DNA from: Thiocapsa rosea
GTDB lineage: Bacteria; Pseudomonadota; Gammaproteobacteria; Chromatiales; Chromatiaceae
Length of the DNA: 64,000 nt
Reading direction: 5' to 3'
Assembly (NCBI RefSeq): GCF_003634315.1
Contig: NZ_RBXL01000001.1
Location: 1,968,501-2,032,500, forward strand
Positions 47,866 through 57,441 of this stretch are shown piece after piece. The position numbers were made by a program, and so were the translations under genes. How positions within the stretch are numbered: the first letter of the stretch is position 1; the number at the start of each line of letters is the position of its first letter. The notes beneath the pieces were generated by a model, which saw only the letters and a program-made list of their open reading frames with translations, did no database searches and was not told where the DNA came from.

Positions 47866-47950
47866 TTAAACCGCGTCCCAGCAAAGGGTCGTGGATGCTC
47901 TAAATGTCGAGCTCACTCGAAAATGAGCATCTCGCTCCGGACGCGGTTTA
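47866..47950. repeat. Palindromic-ended repeat, family B (copy B4)
   Basis: TTAAACCGCGTCCCAGCAAAGGG ... CTCCGGACGCGGTTTA in 85 bp. The spacing of 21 bp to the preceding family-A remnant is the same as at 2143/2165 and 4948/4970. Confidence 0.8.
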
Positions 47951-48011
47951 GCATCGAGATATGTGCTTCTAAATTGCGCTGACCTTGCTACGCGGGATCT
48001 GGCTGAAACCC

Positions 48012-48863
48012 CTACTCCCTCGGCTTCCAAATGGATAGGTCACGGTCGAGCAGAATTTCCAGCCGCTCGATATCGCCTCGGAAGATCTCCCAAAGTGCCT
48101 GACGGTCCTCCCGCGTGACCACACCGCCCGGCGTACCGATATGTATCGGTGTATCCGCTCCGATTGGGGAAAACGTGGCATCGACGCCGAGAAATTGGTA
48201 TGCCGCTCGCATTGCGCCGGCAGGGTCTGCCAAGTCTTCCTCCATGACCTGAATCAAAAAATTCGCGCGGTCAAAGTTCTTCATCCATGCGCGCAGGTGC
48301 TCGTAGTAAAATCCGATGTGCACGATGCCATGTTCGCCGGCGACGTCCATGATTCGCGCCTCCTTGGCGACGGTGCCATGCAGTTGGTGGTGATGGAACG
48401 CTGAAACCGCGCGGTCCACCGGATTGCGCAGCACCGCGAGCAGCTTGACATCAGGACCCAATAGGTCGCGCACTACCGCTGGTGTATCCCAGCGATGCCC
48501 CTGCTGGCGGACCCAGAGCCACTCAGGATGGCTGTCCGCGACCCACAGGTATGCCGGCGTCGCCTCTCCGATCGCCTTCTCCCCCGCCACTGCCGAGAAA
48601 TACACATCGCTGTACTGGCCAAGCGACATCGACCTCAGAGGACCCTTCCAACCCTCCCAGCGATGGAGCGGATAATAGCAAAAGTAATTAAGCTCCTTTC
48701 GGTCCGGCATGAAGATGTCCGGATGTTGTTGCAACAAGGACCAGAGCCAAGTGGTCGCTGACTTCTGCGCCCCGATCACTAGGAAGTTGGGCAGGCGAGA
48801 CCGCTGCTGAACCGAGCATTGGCTCGCTCCGTCGGTGTCTTGGGGCATCGGTTGTTGAGTCAT
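48012..48863 (-). CDS. Sulfotransferase (PAPS-dependent)
   Basis: A 283-residue protein; ATG at 48863 is chosen because GAGGTG precedes it by four bases, and the upstream GTG is part of that site. The PAPS motifs are PNFLVIGAQKSATTWLWSLL and KLLAVLRNPVDRAVSAFHHH, with GEATPAYLW between them, as in NDST-like carbohydrate sulfotransferases. It differs strongly from the sulfotransferase at 19395-20105. Its neighbours on the same strand are large glycosyltransferases, so a sulfated surface glycan is a plausible product. Confidence 0.9.
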   Translation of the reverse strand: MTQQPMPQDTDGASQCSVQQRSRLPNFLVIGAQKSATTWLWSLLQQHPDIFMPDRKELNYFCYYPLHRWEGWKGPLRSMSLGQYSDVYFSAVAGEKAIGEATPAYLWVADSHPEWLWVRQQGHRWDTPAVVRDLLGPDVKLLAVLRNPVDRAVSAFHHHQLHGTVAKEARIMDVAGEHGIVHIGFYYEHLRAWMKNFDRANFLIQVMEEDLADPAGAMRAAYQFLGVDATFSPIGADTPIHIGTPGGVVTREDRQALWEIFRGDIERLEILLDRDLSIWKPRE

Positions 48864-49318
48864 CAGCACCTCACGATAAATTTCAGAGTTTCTTGGGAAA
48901 TCTCCAGGTCCGCGCTGGCGTCGTCCACAGAGTCCGATCCCCTGGGAGGATACCGATAGCCGGACTGGTGCATTCGCCGACCAAGCGATTACTAACGCTA
49001 AAGTTTGTAGAGCCAGTCAGGGAGTCACAGTAGTCTTTCTATAACAGCAGGCCCCGATTATTGTATGTATGCCGACCTTGGTTTGCATAAGTGCAGCCAT
49101 ATCCGCGATCGCAATGGCCGGTCGTCAAGGCCGTTCTATATGATCACGACCGCAGCGGACGACCCCTTGCCGCTCCTGCACAAGACAGCGGCCAAACCAG
49201 CGGCAAAACCCCGGCCATCGGGGGGGGCGGCTAGCGTGCATCGAACAGCGAGCCCCATCGCCCGCGCCGCTGCACCGGGCTGCTTGCACGTTTGAATGCA
49301 CCACAAGCACCCGGCACT
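48864..49318. other. Intergenic region without recognised gene
   Basis: 455 bp between two minus-strand genes. No frame with a ribosome binding site and family resemblance was found. It should contain the promoter of the sulfotransferase gene; AACGCTAAAGTTTG and CTATAACAGC segments are A+T-rich, but no promoter is assigned. Confidence 0.35.
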
Positions 49319-52300
49319 TCAGGGTTGGTTGCCCGCGAACAGCCGAAGCCACTCCCGCGCCGTCCGCGAGCAATCGAAGGCGCGAGCGGTATCGACACCG
49401 GCCGACGACAGACGTAGACGCAAGGCACGATCGTTAATCAACTCGCTGACGGCATCGGCAACCGCGTCGGCACTGTGCGGCACGATCAACGCGTTGACCT
49501 GGTGCTCGGCATACTCGGAGACGCCGCCGCTATCCGTGAGCACGCAGCTACAACCCAACGCCATTGCCTCGAGCGGGCAAAGCCCGAAGCCCTGGAAGTC
49601 CGACGTATCGATGAAGATGTCCGCCTCGGCGTAGATTTTCCGAAGGCGGGTTGAGTCCAGGGTCCCGAGATCCTCGAACGCGAACGGAATTCGCCGCTCG
49701 GCCAGCGCCGTCGAGCCAAACAGTTGGATTCTGAGATCCGGGTGCCGGGACTTCAGGATCGCGAGGGAGTCGACCAGGAGATCAAAGCCCCTGCGGGGGG
49801 TTTCGGGCCGGGCCATCGCCACGACGACAGGCAGGCGGTCGCTCACGCCCGGTCGGTCCGTCGGCGGGTAGATTGAATGATCGATTCCGACCGGGATGCG
49901 GTGCAGCAGGCCGCCCTTCAATGTTGCCGCCGCGGGCAGTTGATCGGCGATCCAGCGGGATGTGACGACCTTGGTCAAGCGGGTGCCGTAAGTCGCCTCT
50001 GCGGCTCGCCGCAGGGCGCGTTCGGACAGATCGTCTCGATAGAAGAGCGTCTCGTAGTCTTGAATAAAGTAGTAACCACAAGCCCCCGGAACGCGTTCGA
50101 CAAGGTCTTCCACCATCTCGACCGTCGACCAGATCGTCGCGACGATGTGGGCTCCGATCGGCAATTCGCGTGCGACGGTTTCGCTGTCGGAGTACGGCTT
50201 TGGATCGAAGAGCACCCGTAATCCGCGGGCTGGTGCGCCATCATAGTGCAACACGTAAACGCGTACGTCGAGTCCGGCCAGGATCAACTGGTTCGCCCAG
50301 TTGACGAGGACGATCACGCCGCCGTACAAGTGCAACGTGGACACGACGATACAGACGGTCGGCTGCCCGATAATGACCGGGTGGTGTCGCTCCAGGGCCG
50401 TTGCCCAGGGTTGCATCGTATGACGAAACGCGAGAAGACGATGCCGCAGATCCTCTCGATCGTCGCGCTCGGCGAGCTCGGCGACGGCGTCGATCGCACG
50501 CGGCGGCAGAGACGGTCCGTTGGAGACCGTGAAGGCATAACGTCCGAGCAGGATGCCGAGCCGCATGCCGCGCTTGCCTAGGGCGATGAAGAAGCGTACC
50601 AGCGACTGATCCGTTTTGTCTTCTGCGAAACCGGGAAAGGGCACGGCGTCCAGTGCCTGCTTGGACAGGAAGAACACATCCAAATCAAGCATCGGGGCTG
50701 CCGCGGCCAGGCGCTCGCCATTGGTTTGGAAGAGCTTGGTATCGGTGACTAGCGCGCTTCCGCCGGACGACAAGGGGACGGCAAACCCGCTCAGTCGATT
50801 GGTCACGGGGCTCGCGGCGGCGTAACCGCTTGTCGCCATGCAGATAGTCAGGAGGGCGTCCACGACGCTCGGCACGACGATGGTTCCTTGCCGGATGATG
50901 CAGACATGGGCAGATCCGATGTCGTCCAGCACGGATTTTATCGCGGCGTAGAAACCGCGCCCGTCTTCGAAGTGATGCACGCGGCCCGAGAACTGGGCGT
51001 CGTACTGGAAGCGATTCTCACCCGGCGCCCAGTCGGCTGCCAGATGCAAAACGCGCGTCGGTGCAAGCGGAGCGGACGCGAGTGCTTCCAACGTCAACCG
51101 GAGATCAGGTCCCGGGTGATCCGAGTACAGGATGATGTGAGCTTCGATCTGCTCGGCAGGTATCGGGCCGGACACCTGTGGGGTCGGACTGTATTCCGCG
51201 CACGCGATGCTCTGTGGCAGATCGACTGCCCGGCGATGCTGCCAGCTTCGAAAACTTCTTAGAGATTGCCCGATACGGCCGCGAACACGGTCCATTGCGC
51301 TCGTGTCCTTGACGAGCGAGACGAGCGAATGGAAATGCTCGATGCCGTGTTTTTTCTCCAGGGCATGGAACCCGCGCTCGGACAGCTCTTGGCGTCGTTC
51401 GTGCCCGAAACTTCTGGATTCGGCGTGGAAGACGTACACATCGTCCGCGATTCTGAGCTCGAATCCCGCCTCCGCGGCGCGAATACAGTAGTCGTTCTCC
51501 TCTCCGTATCCTACCGGAAAGCGATCCTCATCCATGAGGCCAATGCTATCGATGACTTCGCGCTTGATCATGAAGCAGAAGCCGTTGATGAAGGGTGTCG
51601 ATGGATAGTCGTGGGCAGAGGCATGGGCGACGACCAATGCCATATCATCCGGAGTCATGCCGGACGGCAGTGCATTGTTCGCGAAGTGATGCGTCGCGTC
51701 GTAGAGATCCGGAACGTTTTGCCAAGTGGCCGCGTTGGAGAGCGGGCCGACGATGCCGACGTTCCGACCGGATGCCATGCATTTCAGCAGGCCGGACATC
51801 CATCCGCGGGTCACGATGGTGTCGCTGTTCAGCGAGATGACGAAGGGTGCCGTGCTGACGGCGATTCCGTCGTTGACTGACTTGGTGAAGCCGGCGTTGA
51901 CGCTGTGCTCGATTAGGTCGATGGAGTCATGGCTGTGCGCGACCTCGCGCAGCCAAGCGGCGGTGTCTTCTCCGGAACAGTCGTTGACCAGAATGAGGCG
52001 CGCCAGTGTCCCGTCGTCGTTCTTGATGACGGAGTCGACACAACGCTTGAGGTCTTCAAGTGCATTGAAGACAGGGATGATGACGTCGACCTGACGCCGA
52101 CCGCCTGTTGCCAGCTGCGAGTCCGCGAGGAGTGCGTCGAACCGGGAGGGTTGGCTTGGACGCGGAAGACTCGGAGGTCGGTCCTTCCAGGTCTTGTATT
52201 GGTCCAAGACCTCGCGCATGTGGTCGACGACGAGCCGGCGTCGGCCGCGCAACAGGATTCGGTCGAGCGCACCGATGAGTGAATTCCCGACCTGCCATCG

Positions 52301-54289
52301 CTTGGAGGCCAGCATGGCGCGAAGATCTTGATCGATTCCGTTGAACCAGGCATCGAGCTGCCGTAGATCCTGATGTTCGTCGCCAACCGGCACCCAGCTT
52401 GCGGCTTGGTCGAGCATCGACCGAAGATGCTCGGACGCCAGCGGTACCTTACGGCGCCCGATTCCGATCTCGATGGTTCGGACGAGCGCGTTTCCGATCG
52501 TCCAGCGTTTCGATTTCAGCACTGCGCGAATGTCGGCATCCAAGAGCCCGATCCACTCGCGAAGGCAGGCCACATCCGGGCTGTCGAATTGAGCACCGGG
52601 CCGGGACGCGGCTGTTTGCGCATCGTCCCAATCCCTCAGTGCCTTTAAGGTGTCTGCGATCTCGTCCATCACGAGCCGCGGTTTGCCGCGCAGGAGCAGC
52701 ACCTCGACCGCGCGGACGAGACGATTGCCGATCTTCCACCGGGCGGAGCTCTTGACCGCCGTGTAATCGCGGCCGAGCTGATCGCAGACGTCGCGATAGT
52801 GATGTAAGCGCTCGGTCTGGTCGGCGAAGTCCTGCTCGCGGCGTTGCAGCTGGTCGGTGCGCTCGGCGAGCGCTTGCTCGGCGGCGCGCAGGTGCTCGGT
52901 CTGGTCGGCGAAGTCCTGCTCGCGGCGTTGCAGCTGGTCGGTGCGCTCCGCGAGCGCCTGTTCGGTGGCGCGCAGGTGCTCGCGCTGGTCGGCGAAGTCC
53001 TGCTCGCGGCGTTGCAGCTGGTCGGTGCGCTCCGCGAGCGCCTGTTCGGTGGCGCGCAGGTGCTCGGACTGTTCGGCGAAGTCCTGCTCGCGCCGGTGCA
53101 GCTGGTCGGTGCGCTCCGCGAGCGCCTGTTCGGTGGCGCGCAGGTGCTCGGACTGTTCGGCGAAGTCCTGCTCGCGCCGGTGCAGCTGGTCGGTGCGCTC
53201 CGCGAGCGCCTGTTCGGTGGCGCGCAGGTGCTCGGACTGTTCGGCGAAATCCTGCTCGCGCCGGTGCAGCTGGTCGGTGCGCTCCGCGAGCGCCTGTTCG
53301 GTGGCGCGCAGGTGCTCGGACTGTTCGGCGAAGTCCTGCTCGCGCCGGTGCAGCTGGTCGGTGCGCTCCGCGAGCGCCTGTTCGGCGGCGTGCAGGTGCT
53401 CGGTCTGGTCGACAAGCTCATGCCGGAGCTCTTGCTTGGACGCGATCTCCTCGCCGAGCGAGCGCTCCAGCTCGATATGGTGCTCGTATGCATGCAGATT
53501 GACCTGGCCGCCATCGGACATCGTCAATTCGCCGCGATTTGCCAAGAGACGCGGGAAGTCGTTCTCGATGGCATCCGCCAGTGCCTTCTGGTGAACACTG
53601 ATGTATTTCGCTTCGAGATCGGCCCCGCCGGTCTGGCGAAACAGCTTGGGATCCACGAAGGCGAGAATCTCCCGTTCGCTTGGAAGGCGCAGGCCCTGGA
53701 CACCGACACTTTCCAGTTGCTCGAAGAGCGTCCGAGTCGTCCAGACCGGATCTCGCATCACGTCCCGATGCATGACGCTGACGGTCGGCAGGTCCGATGC
53801 TGCACGAAGCGCATCCAACGTGTACCGCTCCCATAGCGCCAATCCAAACGCAATCGGGAACCCGTTGCGGCGATTTAAGGACTGTGCGACCTGGATCGGG
53901 TGACGATGGACGTAGACGCATACGGGCACTTCGAGGAGGTCGCGCCATAGGGGAGCGAGGAGGGAGAGTCGGGGCTCCTTGACCACCCAGGGACGGTGGG
54001 CGTCCAGCTCCAAGATCAGCGCTTGTGCCTGTCGCCTGAAGGCTTCCCGGGCATCCTCCGGGATCTTATCGAGCGCGAAGTCGGCGACGCGATCCCAGTC
54101 TGCCCCGCCGGCCCGCAGCAGCGACTCGTCAAGCTCCAGGACATCCCGGCGCTCCCAGAAACCTTTGGGATTCTCATCGTTTGCGCCGAGCGAGACGCCC
54201 TCCGGGCCGAAGTAGGCGCCCATCATATTGAGGAGGCGAGTCACCACGGAGGTTCCCGAGCGGTGCATGCCGAGCACAAGCAATTGCAT
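49319..54289 (-). CDS. Giant sulfotransferase-like / coiled-coil / GT2 / GT4 fusion protein
   Basis: A 1656-residue protein from ATG 54289. Residues 1-265 are a sulfotransferase-like domain (LLVLGMHRSGTSVVTRLL; VCVYVHRHPIQVAQSLNRR). Residues about 270-500 are a coiled coil with seven 28-residue repeats (EHLRATEQALAERTDQL). Three related segments follow, each with (S)xRWxxGNxLVxxxE. A GT2 domain starts about 730 (QVDVIIPVFNALEDLKRC; SLNSDTIVTRGWM), a degenerate second GT-A-like part spans about 1040-1290, and a GT4 domain covers about 1300-1656 (VCIVVSTLHLYGG; FIDTSDFQGFGLCPLEAMALG). It probably assembles and modifies a surface glycan in the cytoplasm. It is one uninterrupted frame. Confidence 0.9.
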   Translation of the reverse strand: MQLLVLGMHRSGTSVVTRLLNMMGAYFGPEGVSLGANDENPKGFWERRDVLELDESLLRAGGADWDRVADFALDKIPEDAREAFRRQAQALILELDAHRPWVVKEPRLSLLAPLWRDLLEVPVCVYVHRHPIQVAQSLNRRNGFPIAFGLALWERYTLDALRAASDLPTVSVMHRDVMRDPVWTTRTLFEQLESVGVQGLRLPSEREILAFVDPKLFRQTGGADLEAKYISVHQKALADAIENDFPRLLANRGELTMSDGGQVNLHAYEHHIELERSLGEEIASKQELRHELVDQTEHLHAAEQALAERTDQLHRREQDFAEQSEHLRATEQALAERTDQLHRREQDFAEQSEHLRATEQALAERTDQLHRREQDFAEQSEHLRATEQALAERTDQLHRREQDFAEQSEHLRATEQALAERTDQLQRREQDFADQREHLRATEQALAERTDQLQRREQDFADQTEHLRAAEQALAERTDQLQRREQDFADQTERLHHYRDVCDQLGRDYTAVKSSARWKIGNRLVRAVEVLLLRGKPRLVMDEIADTLKALRDWDDAQTAASRPGAQFDSPDVACLREWIGLLDADIRAVLKSKRWTIGNALVRTIEIGIGRRKVPLASEHLRSMLDQAASWVPVGDEHQDLRQLDAWFNGIDQDLRAMLASKRWQVGNSLIGALDRILLRGRRRLVVDHMREVLDQYKTWKDRPPSLPRPSQPSRFDALLADSQLATGGRRQVDVIIPVFNALEDLKRCVDSVIKNDDGTLARLILVNDCSGEDTAAWLREVAHSHDSIDLIEHSVNAGFTKSVNDGIAVSTAPFVISLNSDTIVTRGWMSGLLKCMASGRNVGIVGPLSNAATWQNVPDLYDATHHFANNALPSGMTPDDMALVVAHASAHDYPSTPFINGFCFMIKREVIDSIGLMDEDRFPVGYGEENDYCIRAAEAGFELRIADDVYVFHAESRSFGHERRQELSERGFHALEKKHGIEHFHSLVSLVKDTSAMDRVRGRIGQSLRSFRSWQHRRAVDLPQSIACAEYSPTPQVSGPIPAEQIEAHIILYSDHPGPDLRLTLEALASAPLAPTRVLHLAADWAPGENRFQYDAQFSGRVHHFEDGRGFYAAIKSVLDDIGSAHVCIIRQGTIVVPSVVDALLTICMATSGYAAASPVTNRLSGFAVPLSSGGSALVTDTKLFQTNGERLAAAAPMLDLDVFFLSKQALDAVPFPGFAEDKTDQSLVRFFIALGKRGMRLGILLGRYAFTVSNGPSLPPRAIDAVAELAERDDREDLRHRLLAFRHTMQPWATALERHHPVIIGQPTVCIVVSTLHLYGGVIVLVNWANQLILAGLDVRVYVLHYDGAPARGLRVLFDPKPYSDSETVARELPIGAHIVATIWSTVEMVEDLVERVPGACGYYFIQDYETLFYRDDLSERALRRAAEATYGTRLTKVVTSRWIADQLPAAATLKGGLLHRIPVGIDHSIYPPTDRPGVSDRLPVVVAMARPETPRRGFDLLVDSLAILKSRHPDLRIQLFGSTALAERRIPFAFEDLGTLDSTRLRKIYAEADIFIDTSDFQGFGLCPLEAMALGCSCVLTDSGGVSEYAEHQVNALIVPHSADAVADAVSELINDRALRLRLSSAGVDTARAFDCSRTAREWLRLFAGNQP
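52817..53404 (-). repeat. Seven tandem 84-bp coding repeats
   Basis: Seven adjacent 84-bp units within the giant glycosyltransferase gene, each coding for 28 residues (four heptads) such as SEHLRATEQALAERTDQL followed by HRREQDFAEQ. The central copies are almost identical at the DNA level, so copy number is likely to vary between strains through slippage or recombination. Confidence 0.9.
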
Positions 54290-54409
54290 AGTCCGACCTT
54301 GGAGGCGATGGCGTGTCTTCAGAGGGCCGGTAGTTTAGCACCTCGGCCCTTGGGCGGGTCGTCTATCCAGCGCCCGATGGGTGTATGGTCCGGGCCGCGG
54401 CGGACGGAT

Positions 54410-55429
54410 TCAGGGCTTCGCCGGCCGAATATCCCGACGATGCAGGGACCGAAGGGTTTGTTTGACATAGGCTCCGTCGTAGAAACGGCGCGACACAATG
54501 CATTTCCAATTCCAGGGTTTCGCATTCGGTTGCGCACGCATGCGGGCACGTTGTCGAAGAACCCGTTCGAGGCCGAGTCCAAAATCCCTGTACACACGCC
54601 AGACCAGTCTTGGTTTTGCCTTGATAAGATACTTGAGCACGACGGCAGTTTGCATCGTGAAGATGGATAGGGCATGACGGAGGAAGAACTCGGCCGGTAG
54701 ATTCTTCGCCATCGTGAAAAGCGAGTTGCGCAAGCCGTAATAGGCAACCAGCTCGTTGTATCCGCCGCCGGACGAGGCGCTCCCGCGATGCCGCACGACC
54801 GCGTCCTCGGCAAATGCGCATGAGTAGCCCAGTGCACGGGCCCGCAGGGCTAAGTCAGTATCCTCTGCGTAGCAGAAGAAATCAGGGTCTAGGCAGTAGC
54901 CGGAGACCGCCGTGACCTTCTTGAGGAGTCGTGTGCTATATAAGGCGGCACCTCCGCATGGACCCAGCAGAGGCTCGGAAGCATCCTTCCTGTTGGATGC
55001 AATACCGGACTTGTAGAGCACGATACCCAGGCTATCGACGCGATCCGGAGCGTGAAAGTCCATCATTCGGGCAGCGACCATCTCGATCCCCTGCGCCGGA
55101 TCCAAGCGTTGCTCCATTCGCGAGAGCCAAGCGTCCTCGATGACGGCATCGTTGTTGAGGAGTGCAACGGCGTCGAACCTTGGATCCGCAAGCAACGGAT
55201 CCAGTGCCTGGTTCACTGCGCCGGTGAATCCCCTGTTGTCGTCGTTCACGATCAGGGTTACGTTGTCGTGTGCCCCTGCGAATCGGCCGAGGGCCTTGCG
55301 CGATCCGGCATCGGCCGCGTTGTCGACGAGGAACAGATGAAAGGGCGCTCCGGCGTTTCCGTAAAGCGATGCAAGACACTCCAGTGTCAGGTCGGCTCGG
55401 CGGAAGTTGATGACGATGACGCCGATCAT
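54410..55429 (-). CDS. GT2 glycosyltransferase (rhamnosyltransferase-like)
   Basis: A 339-residue GT-A enzyme starting at ATG 55429, which overlaps the stop of the upstream glycosyltransferase gene by four bases. Motifs are IGVIVINFRRADLTLECLASL, FLVDNAADAGS, NDDNRGFTGAVNQAL, ALLNNDAVIEDAWLSRM and FFCYAEDTDLALRARALGY, typical of WbbL/rhamnosyltransferase-type GT2 enzymes. A C-terminal amphipathic/hydrophobic region (about 245-275) may attach it to the membrane. It probably adds a deoxyhexose or hexose to a growing surface glycan. Confidence 0.9.
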   Translation of the reverse strand: MIGVIVINFRRADLTLECLASLYGNAGAPFHLFLVDNAADAGSRKALGRFAGAHDNVTLIVNDDNRGFTGAVNQALDPLLADPRFDAVALLNNDAVIEDAWLSRMEQRLDPAQGIEMVAARMMDFHAPDRVDSLGIVLYKSGIASNRKDASEPLLGPCGGAALYSTRLLKKVTAVSGYCLDPDFFCYAEDTDLALRARALGYSCAFAEDAVVRHRGSASSGGGYNELVAYYGLRNSLFTMAKNLPAEFFLRHALSIFTMQTAVVLKYLIKAKPRLVWRVYRDFGLGLERVLRQRARMRAQPNAKPWNWKCIVSRRFYDGAYVKQTLRSLHRRDIRPAKP

Positions 55430-57441
55430 GCCTGCCCCTGGATGTTCATCAGGCCGTGAAAGTACTCCAGCGTTTCCAGTGCTTCTCGCCGATGGCAGAA
55501 TCTCTGTGCGGTCTCCCTGCCGGCCCGGGTCATGTCGGCTCTTCGATCGGGATCATTCAGCAACGCGAGGATGGCCTCGGTCAATCGCGTCGGCTCGCGC
55601 GGCGGGGCCAACAGGGCATTCTCGCCGTGGCGCGCATATTCGTTCACGCCGCCCACGTCGGTCAGCACGCATGCGGCGCCGCAGGCCATGGCTTCCAGGC
55701 CGCAACGACCGAAGCCTTGAAAATCGGAGCCGTCCAGGAAGACATCCGAGGACGAATAAAGCCGGGCCAGACGATCCTGATCGGCAATGACGCCCTCGTC
55801 TTTGTATTCAAACGGAACGGCGTAGCGCCGCAGGGTGCTGTCGCCGAACAGCCGAATCTCGACGTCGGGGCGCGAAGCCTTCACCTGCCGAAGTGCCTCG
55901 ATCGTTGCCTCGAAACCGCGATGCGGCGTCAGCGGGCGCGCCATGGCCGAGACGGTCGGAGGTCCGGGTACCGTGTCGCGCGGATAGAAGCGCCGCAAGT
56001 CCATTCCGAGCGAGATCTTGTGCGTTTCGTACCCGCGTGCGGCCATCATCTGCGCCAACCAGTCGGACATGACGATCCGCTGCCGCAACATCCCGAAGGT
56101 CGCCTCGACCTCTGCGCGCTTGCTCTGCCGGGTCGCCGGGAAAAACCAAGGCTCGTAGTCCTGAAGAAAATAGACCGCGACCTGTGCTCGTCCGGCATCC
56201 AGAACGGCCTTCGCCCAAGGCGCGGTCGTCCAGAGGGTCGCGACCACGACATCCGTCGGCGGGAACTGCTCGATCATCTCGCGTGCGTCGCGATAGACGA
56301 TCGGCCGCGTGTAAAGTTGACTCCAGTCGTGCACAAGCGGGTCTTCGAACAGGGTGGCGATGCGTGCCTCGACACCCTGGAGAATCAGCGCGTTGACGAG
56401 TTGGATGACCGACAACACGCCACCGGCGACCAGCAAGCGGTCCAGGATGTAGGTCACCCGAAGGCGCCCGGGGCGCGTTACCCTACCTATCGCGTCGGCC
56501 TCGGGGACAGGGATGCGCGCCCGAGGCAGGGCCAACAGACCCCGCACCGCCGCACGTGCTGCGGCGACGGGCTGACGGCTGCGGACTGCGCTCAGCACGG
56601 CACGGCCTGTTTGCCAGATGACGGGTTTGATCACTGCGCGCGTTCGATGCGGGATCAGCGAACGCACCTGTCGGAGCGGATCGGCAGTCCGAAACGCCGC
56701 AAACTGTCGGCGATACTCACGAGACCAGCGTGCGTCGAAGATGCGCCGATTCGCCAGGTAACGCGCTTCGCGTCCGCGACCGAAGGTGCCCGAGCCCCGG
56801 TGGTAGACATAAACGTTCTCAGCGACCACGGTACGATATCCGCGTGTAGTCAATCGCATGCAAAGATCCGATTCCTCGCAATAGCCGCGTCCGTATACGG
56901 GGTCAAGAAAGCCTTCCTTCTTCAAGACGCTGCGACGCAACAACATGCAGAAGCCCTCGCCCGTGACCACGTCCGCACAACGGGGCGCGCCCTCGCTCAG
57001 GAGTGCGTCCATCCCGAGGAAGTTGGCACCCGGAAACATCGGCAAGGCGAGGTGTGCAGCGTGATTGGTAAGGGGGTTGACCGAGGCGATTCGTTCGTCT
57101 GCGGCGGCGCACGCGAGAAGGCGCTCCAGCCATCCCGGAGTGACGACGACGTCACTGTTCAACAAGAGAAGGTAAGGCGCGTCGCCGGCCTCGTAACCCC
57201 GGATGCAGGACTGGACGAAGCCGAGGTTCTCGGGGTTGCGAATCAGGCTCACGGGGTCGTGCTGCCGTGCGACCTGCTCGAGAAATGCCGACGTGAAGGT
57301 GTCGCTGGCGTCGTCGACAATGATCAGGCGGTAGGCGACTTCTGCTGTGAAGTCGATGACTGAAGCGATGCACTCCGCGGCATAGGTGAGCCCGTTGTAC
57401 ACGGGCATGACGATGTCGCAGGTCGTTTTCGGTGGGGACAT
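55426..57441 (-). CDS. Bifunctional GT2-GT4 glycosyltransferase
   Basis: ATG 57441 is chosen since it places CDIVMPVYNG at the N-terminus; an in-frame TTG 93 bases upstream has no ribosome binding site. The 671-residue protein has a GT2 domain (1-260; RLIIVDDASD, LLLNSDVVVTPGWLERLL, GRGYCEESDLCMRL), a linker, and a GT4 domain (about 330-671; RVTYILDRLLVAGGVLSVIQL, ISLGMDLRRFYP, VFLDGSDFQGFGRCGLEAMACGAACVL). The GT4 half resembles the C-terminal domain of the giant protein at 49319-54289. Fusion of two transferases suggests addition of two consecutive sugars. The next gene overlaps by four bases. Confidence 0.9.
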   Translation of the reverse strand: MSPPKTTCDIVMPVYNGLTYAAECIASVIDFTAEVAYRLIIVDDASDTFTSAFLEQVARQHDPVSLIRNPENLGFVQSCIRGYEAGDAPYLLLLNSDVVVTPGWLERLLACAAADERIASVNPLTNHAAHLALPMFPGANFLGMDALLSEGAPRCADVVTGEGFCMLLRRSVLKKEGFLDPVYGRGYCEESDLCMRLTTRGYRTVVAENVYVYHRGSGTFGRGREARYLANRRIFDARWSREYRRQFAAFRTADPLRQVRSLIPHRTRAVIKPVIWQTGRAVLSAVRSRQPVAAARAAVRGLLALPRARIPVPEADAIGRVTRPGRLRVTYILDRLLVAGGVLSVIQLVNALILQGVEARIATLFEDPLVHDWSQLYTRPIVYRDAREMIEQFPPTDVVVATLWTTAPWAKAVLDAGRAQVAVYFLQDYEPWFFPATRQSKRAEVEATFGMLRQRIVMSDWLAQMMAARGYETHKISLGMDLRRFYPRDTVPGPPTVSAMARPLTPHRGFEATIEALRQVKASRPDVEIRLFGDSTLRRYAVPFEYKDEGVIADQDRLARLYSSSDVFLDGSDFQGFGRCGLEAMACGAACVLTDVGGVNEYARHGENALLAPPREPTRLTEAILALLNDPDRRADMTRAGRETAQRFCHRREALETLEYFHGLMNIQGQA

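Noticed and set aside
52817-53404. Regularly spaced 84-bp repeats resembling a CRISPR-like array
   Set aside because: The units are contiguous without spacers and encode in-frame heptads of a coiled coil inside a long gene.
52844-53836. Plus-strand frame with a LLGGAQVLGLVGEVLLAALQ-type repeat
   Set aside because: It is the antisense image of the coiled-coil repeats; repetition is inherited from the coding strand.
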